Assembly (NCBI GenBank): GCA_000469685.2
Contig: LS997563.1
Location: 19,213,757 to 19,277,756, forward strand
Source of the DNA: Haemonchus contortus
Taxonomy: Eukaryota; Nematoda; Chromadorea; Rhabditida; Trichostrongylidae
Reading direction: 5' to 3'
Length of the DNA stretch: 64,000 nucleotides
The notes under the pieces were generated by a model that worked only from the letters and a program-made list of their open reading frames with translations, made no database searches and had not been told where the DNA came from. Shown piece after piece: positions 35,561-47,200 of the stretch. The position numbers and the translations under genes are program-made. Each line of letters begins with the position of its first letter. Within the stretch, counting starts at the first letter, position 1.

Positions 35561-36039
35561 TGACACTTTATTTATTGAATTGACTGGTATTCGTTGAACC
35601 ACGAGGGTAACCCTTGTTCCATTCTGAAGCAGCTCTCTTACGCACCAGTGCAGTGGTGATCTTTGGGAGCCAGTGGTCCGAGATGGATCGATAGACGTTC
35701 TGGAAATCCCCCATTCTTTTTCATGCTTTTCTGAAGTTACGTAAAGACTCTATCGAATTTAGATTTATTACTGGTTCTCATAACAGTAGTACGTATTGAA
35801 CCATTTGCTTAAGAATTACGCACTGTTTTTAGGCTTGTAAAGGGCACTTTATCAATTGCTCTAGAGTAATACATAAGCGAAACAGAACTAATAAAATATA
35901 TTGGCCTCTATGTTATATCAATATCAGTCATAAGCTTAGTTCCTTTCCCTATGACAATCTTGCGCTGTAAACTGCTGAGTTTGCTAATATGTTTACCAAT
36001 CTAAATCACAATCTAATTATAAATAATATTCTTGAACTA

Positions 36040-36317
36040 ATATAATATAATATCACGCGCACGGTCAGGGGTTCGAATCCCGGATCGATGCCCGCCTAGG
36101 CCAACCAAGCCTTCCATCCCTCCGCGGTCGGTGAATTGGTACCAGACTCGTCTGGGAGGATAAAAGCACTGACTTGTACATCGGCTGGCCACCGCAAGTC
36201 ATTGTATAGGCTACATACGCACTCATTACGCCACTACGATCCTGAATGGAAGTCGAGCGCGGGGCGCATCGCTCAGACGGGATTGATTAACGCCAAAAAC
36301 TTTATCCTTTTATTTTT
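36040..36317 (+). repeat. SINE-A copy, 5' truncated, 13-bp TSD
   Basis: Starts within the head between box A and box B ('cacgcgcacggtcagggg') after a short AT filler, and continues to the standard 3' end 'aaaaactttatcctttta'. It is flanked by TATTCTTGAACTA at 36027-36039 and 36318-36330. The 5' truncation with an intact 3' tail and target duplication is direct evidence of target-primed reverse transcription. Confidence 0.92.
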
Positions 36318-36529
36318 TATTCTTGAACTACTCAAAGTTCAACAGTTGATACTATAAGACTAATGACTTGCTTCATTATGTGTATTATGTGTTATTATAA
36401 CCTTGTTTTTGATAATAATATTTAAAAGTGTGTAAAAGGTGTGCCACAAGGATACGACTTCAGTCCTCTACAGGCGGATCTGTTCCCTTCAGTGATGGAA
36501 TGTGGAAGTTCAAAGATTCAATAGAGCTA

Positions 36530-36740
36530 CTTATATAACTTCATCATATCCTGTCCTTGATTTGAACAATATATCTTTACCCACACTTATCCCACTGACC
36601 CCGAAACCACTGATGAGTCTCAAGGGAAGGTGGAGACGGTGGTTCGTCTGGTGAAGAGGCGAAACAAACCATCTTCAGTCTGTCTGTTATTTTGCCCTTT
36701 TGATGTGTTTGCTTATTGTTCTTTTTGAGCTTCACTGGCC
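36530..36740 (+). repeat. Unclassified repeat 'D', copy 2
   Basis: Second copy of the sequence at 35340-35560, in direct orientation about 1.2 kb downstream. The truncated SINE-A lies between the two. Confidence 0.65.
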
Positions 36741-36744
36741 CCTT

Positions 36745-38265
36745 TCCTTCTCTTTACTTATTGCAACCCGCCACCACTTTCCAGGCGACAGTCAAAAAAA
36801 GCTCCAAATTAGTTCCCATCCTGACAAGTCAGCATACATTATACGAAGTTTTTACATCAGTTGGGACATAAGGAAGTGAAATAAGTGTTTGAAGTATGCA
36901 AACGCTCAACACGGTAGTGAGGTGGCCAGCTAACAATTACCTTGCCGTTTGCAATTACTATCGTAAGAAATTACATGCTCGTAATTGCAATGTATAGCTT
37001 TGGTCTTTCGCCTGCAAAATTATACCATTAAGAACCTTACTCATCAGGTACGCGGTCTGTGCTCAACAGTGTGTTCTTAGTCGCGATGTTTGAGCATTTA
37101 CTTCTACTTTCGGCTCCATCTTGGAGTTATTTTAATTATCGAACGAGATCACATCGTTTCATTGCGTCATTGCATATCCTTTTCCATGAAATAGATAGTA
37201 CGCAGCAGCTACTTCTGTCCATGTTTCTACAAGAGGTGACACAAGTGAGGTTCGCCTTTTCGAATTCGGTCGCTGACTAGCTCGACCTCATTCCCATGAT
37301 CTCCTTGCAGTGATTATTTTCGCACACCGATTGTCTTCTCCTTCTCATCCTACATCCATCTCCTTTTGACTGCTCGTGATCACTTATGCATTATATCTGA
37401 ATGAACTCCTTTGTAAGAATCCTAAGTAAGTTTGACTCCGCAAAAAGCGACTTGTGACCAAACCAAAACGTACAGGCTAAGCAGCATGTACAGCCAACCA
37501 GATTGTACATACATGTAGGCTCTCATATACAACCTGGATGTTGTATGTTCGGTTGCTCCACGTCCTTCTGCAAGCTCCCCTTCATTACCACGTTTTCTGA
37601 ATTCACCCATAATCACGGAATGCATCGAATACAATGAAACTGTTGAGTTGTTTTTCTCAAGTGGATCAACAACAATCTTTACTCACCCAATAGACACAAA
37701 TTCTATACGTGTAAGTCAATATTTCAACATTTTCCTCGTGAAACTTGAATAAATCGAAGAAGGTTTTCCTAACCAGAGTTCGAAATTCGTACAGAGTGTG
37801 ATCCTATTCAGAGTTATCTTGACACTTCGAAGCTTGAAATTACTTTATGGGCCGTATTACATCTTGGTATTTGAAGCAGATGGTATTCGCTCGAGCGTCC
37901 TCTTGATAATTTGAAAATGTTGTTGTTCCCACTCAAAAGTTTCAAGACCATTTAGTCATGTCTGTAACAGAGATTTGATAAAATTTATGGGTGGAGTATA
38001 GAAATTGGCGGTTGACGGGCTATGATTATGCAGAAGGTAAATCTTCAGATATTGTTCAAATAAACTGAGCATTCAACGATAAATGCATGCTCCTGTCACC
38101 ATCCCTCTAAGGACTGTTTGGTCTCTTTGCTGATTCCAGAACTGTTTTATTATATTGCGGAGATCGTGATTTAGTCGCCATCGGATTTCATCTCTTCCTT
38201 GCTTCGTTTCGATTTTAAATTCAAGCCGTTTTTCCCAGCACAACAACTTTTCAGTGAAACAAGAA
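36745..38265. other. Unassigned sequence upstream of the receptor gene
   Basis: No supported gene. It presumably includes the receptor gene's promoter, but I found no specific element that I could defend. Confidence 0.35.
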
Positions 38266-38269
38266 CAAA

Positions 38270-41200
38270 ATGGCACAAGCGACTTCTGGAACCCGAGAAG
38301 CAGTGAACGAGTCGTTCATTGTTGGGATGCCCGAAGTAGTCTTCTACCACACCGTGAATGCTATTCTTGGAGGCGTCTGCACTGTCATTAATATTCTCCT
38401 ATTTATAATCTTTATTGCTTCTGCTACAATGCGAAAGAAAGCTGAGGTAATAGCTATTCCATCAATATGTTGTGATTGCGCTATTTTAAACGATCTGATG
38501 TCATGGAAATTGAAAATTTTGAATGTACACTAAATTCTTGGAGCATCAAAAGAACGGGAGTAGTGTAGTGGCAGGTGGCGCTCTATAACACAGACACGGG
38601 TCATGAGATCGAGCCCTGGATCGGTATCCACCTATGCCAACCAAGCCTTCCATTTTTCCCGGGCCTTCTATTTGGTAGCAGGTACGTCTGACCAACAGGA
38701 TAAGAGCACTGACTCGTTCAAAGGCTGGCCAACGCTCGTCATTGTAGTGACTACGATGATGGGGTCTAATACTCTTCAGCGTATACATGATTATGAATTT
38801 TCTCATGGGATACATTACTGACCATTACTCTGACGTACTGCACGTCCAATTACGGTCCCACGAGGTAGTATAAGGTAATGAAAAAACGCGGGAAGCGGAT
38901 GCAATCACAGCCGTTCCTTCCCCTTACTTAGGCCAGAAATAGTTAAATAATATTATGGCCTGTTGTCGTGAATAGGTACAATGACTCAATGAATCCTTCT
39001 TGAAGCTGATATTTTGGTTTTTCGGGACCTTCATCACCATGGATTTTGATCTTACTTCGTCACGTGCCACATCTCAATTGTTCGTGAAAGGAAAATTACA
39101 GTCGAGGGTTTGAATGCATTCATTAGTAGCCCAAAAAAAGCGCTTATAGTTTTTGTTGAGCGGAAATCCTCACTAAATGGTCTGCTGACAATTGCGATGA
39201 TCTCACGTCACTAGCAGGCCACTTCCTGGCTGTGACGTAGGGAGAGAATCGAGCAAATCATAGAATGAACACCATTAACGAAAACGGGTTTTGTCGCCGA
39301 ACTCATAAAAATACCTCAAGAGCTCACAGAGATCATTTATGTAATTAATTATCGAATTATTTGCACTTCACTTTATTACAAATACATTATTCCTAGGTGT
39401 CCTATGGAAATTACAAAGCATTTTTACCCGAAGTTCTGCGATCTTTTAAGACTTCAGATCTATTTTTTCAGGTTTTGATAGTTCTATGCCTGGCAGACGG
39501 CATTAATGGTTTCTCGATTATGCTTATGGGTCTGAACAGAGTCGCTCTCTACACAAAGGTGTGATTGCAAGTTTACTTCCTTGTTTTCCTCAACAGCTGT
39601 TGAAAGGCAATATTGACTAGTGATTAATTTTGAAAATGAATCCCAACAGCGGAATAAAACTTGACTTGTATAGACCATTAAGAAGACAAGGGCCAGCGGG
39701 TTCTTGGTAGTGTAAGGGATAAGAGCACAGTCCACGGAAAGGACATGTGCGGGTTCGAGTCCCGCTCGAAACGGAAGTTTTGTCCGTAAATCGCCAACCT
39801 TGTGGGAATGTCGGAACGCGTACTGTGGCGGCATAACAGCAGTTAACAAAACATCAAATCAAACCTCAATTCGTTGGAACTGTCAAGTCACGAAAAAAGC
39901 GCTAAGAGCCAAGTTCAGAAAACTTCGTGATTCTGCAGGAGCGACTTTTATTTTGCCAGATTCATTCTTAATATTTGTTTTCTATCAAGGAAAAATGGTA
40001 GAGCATCTTGTATCCTCATGCGACCCAGCATATAAGTCACAGAAGCATATAGAGAGGGGTAGTGTGATAAAGTGGTCCAGGGATGTTGCCTCGAATGGAG
40101 TCGAGCCTGTCCATTTTGAATGCTTAGTATGCCTGAGTATTTAATAGTTCTGTAGCGCGTGAGCTCTATAGCGAAAGACTTATTTCGAGTGGCGTTCTTA
40201 TTTTGTCCATCTGCCCCGCCATTCATCCATTAGGAGTCAGTAGCGGTTGCCGTGAATCTTTAGGTAATCTTTTGCTTTTCCGCGACATATCTACCACATT
40301 TGTGTTTGGGTGAACGTGAAACTTACTTATTACAATATCTTTCTAATCACTCAAACGTATTGAATATAGAAGAGCATCCTTCAAAGAAATTTATTGTTTG
40401 TACTGTGCTCGGTCCAAAATTTAGCACATTAGCATTGAACATTTTTGTATCTGCTAGGAAAGCTTCGTTCTTGCTTACGTTGTTGTAGAGAACAGACACG
40501 TCAAATAATTACAGTACACAGCTGTATTGAGGTGAAGGAAAATAAGGCGGATAAAACTCATCTCAGATCAATTTGTCATAATTATACAGCAATGTCTGGG
40601 AAAAACAGTTCTAGCTAATGACGACTTAGTCAAAACGTCCACAAGCTGGACAAAATCAAAAACCAGTCGGTCTGAAATCACTTTTATAGCTGGATATGCT
40701 TCATGGAGATTTATTATTAGGTATTATTTGTTATGGGCGGAGGTGGTGTAGTGGCAAGTGGCGCACTATATCACACGCACGGTCAGGGGTTCGAATCCCG
40801 GATCGATGCCCGCCCAGGCCAACCAAGCCTTCCATCCCTCCGGGGTCGGTAAATTGGTACCAGACTCGTCTGGAGGATAAAAGCACTGACTTGTACATCG
40901 GCTGGCCACCGCAAGTCATTGTATAGGCCACATACGCACTCATTACGCCACTACGATTCTGAATGGAAGTCGAGTGCGGGGGCGCATCCCTCAGACGGGA
41001 TTGATTAACGCCAAAAACTTTATCCTTTTATTATTTGTTATTGACTAATTATTATTGTAAAAAAAGGGCTGTGTTTCATACCTGTTGGGGAATTCGGGGG
41101 ACACTCCAAATTGCGAGAATTGATGGTAAGAAACGACCAGCGTGACGCTATGACCTTTAATGATGCGGACAGTTTCACTTGCTCCATTATCTCCAACCTG

Positions 41201-44200
41201 GAGCAAGTTTTCTTGCTCCATGATATTGGTGGGGTAACCCATTGGTATGATTTAAATCTATTTGAAGTTGCTGGTCCGAACTTCAAGAAAACATGACTTG
41301 GAGAATGCCATTCGTAAGAAATATCTTTCCAAAGTACCGTTCCAAGGAATTTTAAAAGGCCTTTGAGGTTTACGAACTTCTCCAAACGTCTCACTGATTC
41401 TGAACACTCCACCATGAAAAAACTTGCGTAGCACATAAACTTTGTATATTCATGCGACCACGATACCCAGGATTCAGAAAATAAAAATAGATTAGGCATA
41501 TAATTCTGAATAATGTTGAATTGTTGGGCCAACAAATCTGGAACTTTTGGCTGCTTTTCTTCCTGATGACAAAAGTTTCAGGTTATTGATACGCTCAGTA
41601 TTCCGATACGGACACCTTGGGAATGCGCAGTTGAACCGTGGATCATTTTCAGAGGTTACGGTGGGTCATTCCGTAGTAATAGAACCACAAACCAAAACTC
41701 TTCAAAATTTCGAATTCATTCAAGCCGTGGTTCATGAAGAATTTATCCTATTCTGAAACTGATTCCTCTTAAAAATCGTTCTGCAAAATAGAAAATGATC
41801 AATGATGAGGCTCTAAAATCATTTCCACATGGGGTTATTCATGAATGGCGGCGTTTGTATATACAGTGCGTCGCCAAATGATACAACCACATCTGATTTT
41901 CCCAAAAACTCACTTTGTACGATGTTTCTGAAAGACTGCCAAAGTAAAAAATGTGTCAAATTTGAATTGCACTTCGTACATTATCACCAAATTACAGCTC
42001 GAAAACACAAACCTTTTCTTGGTCAATTTTCCAATGAATGGTGCTTTTCCAACGTCGCCAAATGATACAGCCACTAACAAAATTAATTTGTCTAACAACA
42101 AACATACAACAAGGAAGGAAAGTTGCGAAGTCAATAAGCAGCTGACCCACCAATCTTTAGAATTACTTTGATAATTACTTTGTGGTCTAGGCTCGAATAA
42201 AAAATTATCGGTCAGCTCCTGGGCAACTTGGTGCCATGCTTCGATTAACGCTTTTTTCAACTCCTCGACGCCTCGAAATTGCTTGTTCTGAGCGTGGATC
42301 TTCCGCACCATGAAGCCCCATACATTTTCCATCGAATTCAAACCGGAAGTGTTTGCTGGTCAGGGCAGAAGTGCCGAGATAACAAAGCTTGCGTGCTCCT
42401 GCTGACGTAAATTGGAGCCTTAACTTGCATTAAAACAATGTTTCGGTGCCGATTCTGACGCCAAGAAGGGAGGAGTGCACGGCGTTCGCCAAAAGGATGA
42501 GCTCATCTCCTTTGATACAAATTATAAACGGGTAAGCCTACTCGATGAAATTGCGGGGCAAAGCATCACTCTCAACCCTTGAAGTTGCGTCTAGATAACT
42601 GAAGTTTCTTTTTTCTCAGATCGTGCCACTGAAATTGGTTCAAGTCTGGACCATCACAATTGAACTTCTTTTCATCGGGAAAACCGACTTGAAGAATAAA
42701 AATTATCAAGAGAGGGAAGATCAAATGTCAGCACATGAAGAACACCTTATTCCACTCGGTTCGGCTGCACCGTCTGGCGAAAGCGACCCGATTTCCTCGA
42801 TGTCTTTTTGTCATGAAGGACGCCTTACGCATTTTCCGTTAGTAAATGGATTTGGACTTACTGATCACCTTCCAAACAGTGCTTTATGAGACAGGAACGA
42901 CCGGATTTACATACAGGACTTAACGGAGTTCGATGCTTCCCTCAAATTACGGCACTTGTCTCTGTCTGAAAGCAGCGAAGGACGTCCAGCACTTCTTCTG
43001 GTTTATAATAGGCTTCGGGACTTTGACGAAATTATCCAGAACTGTGTGACATCGACCCAAATCTCGCGCGATTCTGCCATTTGACAATTCCTGCTCTTTT
43101 TTCGCGAAGATTTAAACTTATTCGGATTCCGAGCGCAAATTTCTCTTCCCATTGCCTGAAAACGAAGAACCTTACAAAATCGAAGTAATTTTGTTGCGTT
43201 GAACTAAAAAACGACACAAAGACATGAAGTGGCTGTATCATTTGGCGACCTTGGGAAAGCACCCTTTACTGAAAAATTGACCAAAAAAATGTTTGTGTTT
43301 TCGAGCTGGAATTTGGTGGTAATTTGCGAATTGCAATTCAAATTTGACACATTTTTTACTTGAGCAGCTTTTCAGAAACATCAAAGACTGTGTGTTTTTG
43401 GGGAAATTGGGGGTGGCTGTATCATTTGGCGACGCACTGCATATGTTCCGAAGAACATACCTACCAGCGAGAAAGGCAGAAAGTTACATCTCCCAATAGA
43501 CTGGCGAAGACCATTTTAACACGAAGCATTTACTGAGTTTACTTTAATTAGCTTATCAGTTATGCACATACATAAGCAATGCTAAACTGACTCTGGAAAG
43601 CCTGAGAAAGGCGAGGGCAAACTAGATGTCACTTGTGTAGAAAATGGAGACCACGGTACCTGTGAAGTGAACGCAGGTTCGTTTTCCTTCCGAAGCCAAA
43701 GTATTGCAAATACAGTATTACAAATAGCTTGCCAACCAGTCATACTTTCTCATCGCGTTTCGCTACGCGTTGAAAGTGCTTACGAAATCAGCAAAATGAA
43801 ACAATTACTAATACTATGTTCCAAGAAAGCGCTTAGTTCAGGGGACTTATGGCCACCAATCGTACAGTTCGCTATGGGAATCGACCGCTGTATGGCAGTT
43901 TTTGATCCGATACGTTATAGACATCGGATTACGAAAAGGTAACAAATTTGTAACGTTCGGTGATATTTTAGGGGTAGACACGCTGATGGATCCGCGTTAG
44001 CATTTCTTCGAGGTGTTTGAGGGTGAAATACCTCTTTTGTAGACCCTTGCACACGCTTTAGAACCTCCATTACTGCCTAGCACAGACACGAACAAACCGA
44101 AACATCAGCTGGGTTCCTTCATGCTGCCAAAAACTCGGCGGTTAGCGTAGTGAATAACTCGTCGAGAGATTTCTATATGATTGAAATATGAATCTTTTCC

Positions 44201-47200
44201 AAAAAAACAACGACCCCATTCCTGATCTTTTAAAGGCTTTCCACTGTATGCAAAGGTATACCTGCATTATTCCTACTATATATAACGCGCTAAGTGTGTC
44301 TGTTGGTTTGTCTGTGTGTGTGTGTGTGTTTGACCGGAAATTCATAACTCCGGTTCCCGTCGACCTAGAGATTTCAAATTTGGTGGGTGCAAGGGGGGCA
44401 GGATGGGAACACTAATGGCGGGTGGTAGTGCCGGACTCCGCCCGCAAGGAGCGGGGTTTGTGCTAAATAAATGTTTGGGCAAAAATTCATAACTTCTGTC
44501 CCCGTGGACCTAAAGCGCTCAAACTTGGTAAGTGTAAGGGGGGCAGGATGGGAACACTAATGGTGGGTGGTAGGACCGGACTCCGCCTACAAGGGGCGGG
44601 GTTTGTGCGAAAACCTAAACTTGGACCTAGAGCGTTCAGATTTGGTAGGAGTACAGGCGGCAGGGTGGAAACACTTATGGTGGGTGGCAGGACCGGACTC
44701 CGCCCACAAGCGGCGGGGTTTCTGTGAAAAACTTAAACTTGGATCTGGAGCGTTCAAATTAGGCAGGAGTACAGGCGGCACGGTGGAAACACTTATGATG
44801 GGTGGCAGGACCGGACTCCGCCCACAAGGGGCGGGGTTTGTGTGAAAAACTTAAACTTGGACCTGGAGCGTTCAAATTAGGCAGGAGTACAGGCGGCAGG
44901 GTTGAAATACTTATGATGGGTGGCAGGACCGGACTCTTCGGACAATGGGGGGGGGGGGGGGTTGAGCGGAAAATCATAACTCCTCAAGGGTGCAGGGCTT
45001 ACAGAGATATGTCAAAATGGACCTAGAGCGGTCAAACTTAGTAGGAATACAGGAGGCAGGATAGGATCACTGATGATAGGTTGCAAGACCAAACTCCGCC
45101 CCAGAGGACTGGGCGTGATAAATACTGTTAGTTCGGACCCAGACCGTTGAAGCTTAAAGGCACAAGGAGTTGGCTGGGAACATTGGTGGTAGCTAACATA
45201 GTAGACTCAGCCGCGATGAAGTGTATGAATACTTTTTTCTCTAAATAATCGCCTTTGTGATATAATGCGATGTTCTATTCGGACACAGCGAAGATGGCTT
45301 ACAGAAAAAATCGCTCACAATGTGAAGCTAATACTGAGGGTGTACAGCTTTCAAAGAAAAAGTAGAATCCGAAGTGTTATTTGCGCATAGCAAATTTCTC
45401 AGAGGACGGAGGAGCGCCCGGCGTAGCCGGGCGAACCCATTAGAAGGAGGGAAGCCCGGCGTTAGCTGGGCGGCCCGACTGGTTATGATGTAAATAGCAA
45501 TGGCAGAAAAAGTCTAGTGAGCTTATGTTGTCAAGATCGAGACAGACAACAATTTGATATAAAAAATTGGAGCGAGAGGAAAAAAAGGTCTGCAAAAATT
45601 CTTGCTTCCACTTCCTACTCTACTCCCAGTTTGCGATTACCTCAACCCGTGAGTGAGGAGATGATCCCTCGCTCGTTTTAATCCTTTACTGCTGCGACCC
45701 TAGTGGCACAATTTTCGGATCAAGCTTACAGAGATAAATTTTTTGGGGCCGGTATATTCCCCCCAGAAATGGCGCCGCACCCGTCGCGTATCGCAGGATT
45801 GCGATGAAAGATTGGAGCGCGCAATTTGCGATGTAGAGAGTTATTTAATTATTTGAACTGTCTGGCCGCTCCCTTCAATTCCAATGCGTTCTTGATCGTC
45901 GCTAATACAGGAGGAAACATTCTAATTAATTAAGTCCAATAAACATAGAAACGAAAAAGAAACAGGAGAAAACGATCACAACTAATAAAAAAGAAAGGCA
46001 AACAATGAAAAATACTGCATCCTATCGATTGGCGGGGAGGCGGGATGAGTATGGTAGTTCCACTAAGATTCGCCGCATGCCGCAAAGCGAACGTCCGCAG
46101 CCGGGGAGAAGTTCCGTCACCCTAATTTTTCTTCCCAAGAAATTCATCAAGAGTGTGGTTATTTTTTTGCAATGGTCAGATACTTCCAGGGGTGGTATAT
46201 TCCTGATCACCACTCTTGCTTCCGTCACGTGCCTTCTTGGTATAGGTTACGTTCTCGCTTGGATTAATAGAGCAGGCAAGGTATGTTCCTTAGAAAGCAT
46301 TCGAGCTTTATTCATATACATTTTTGATGGCTGCCGAAATTACTTTTATACAAAGGACGATTCTCTAACTCGCATTTAACTTGAAAAAATTGGGGTAGTA
46401 TAAGCTAAACATGAGGGAAGGTTTCTTGTAGATTTCCAAAATAAAAGGGTTTCGAAAGATTTCGATAAAATTCCGGATTATACAACCCTTGCTGAATGTA
46501 CCGCATGTTAATCATTCATTATATTCTGAGAGAGTTCTCAGTATCTAGAATTTTTGTTCATCGAAACTAGGTCACGCCGCAGTCGTCGCACACGGGGCGT
46601 CAGACCGCGATTCCTTACGAACGTCGCAGTTGCCAATTGAAGACACCGTTTACAATAAATTTAAGGTACCCTTTTTTGACGGGAGTTGATAGAACTACTC
46701 TAGAATAAAGCGATAACAACGAAAAAAGCGCAGAAAGTGATGAACAAAAAGAAATAGAAAGGGTCAAAAAAGAGCTGGAAAGGGGGGTTGGACGAGTTTC
46801 ACATTGGAAAAGGGCGGTTAAGGGAGTGTTCGAGCGAGTGCACGAAGGCGACGCAATGTCTGCAATGGCAGAAAACACACCCAATTAGCTTGACAATCTG
46901 ACTGGCAGACCCTGGCAATTTGCCAACCAGCTTATCGATTTTTCACCAACTTCGCTCCAATGCGAAAGTGGTGAACGGCAATTAGATTTCGTAGTCAGCC
47001 TAGCGAGGGGCGGAGGGCAACCGTGGCTAACTCTCTGGCCTCTTACTGTGCCCTATCCAGACCGTTTTCCGACCTCATTCCTGAACAAATGGTATCAGAG
47101 GGGGCGTCGAATTCAAACCATGTGCAAATCTCCGAAACCATTTTTTCGTGAACAGTGCCTTTACGCATACGAGAAGAGCTCAGTCAGCTTAAGAGAAGAT

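Noticed and set aside
36600..36700. Hammerhead ribozyme in repeat D (CTGATGA followed by a stem)
   Set aside because: A CTGATGA is present but no GAAA follows the stem at the required place, and copy 1 alters the stem differently.
44567..45026. Repetitive protein frames of 64-92 codons on both strands
   Set aside because: They arise because the minisatellite unit is ~117 bp (divisible by three). No start, splice or domain support.
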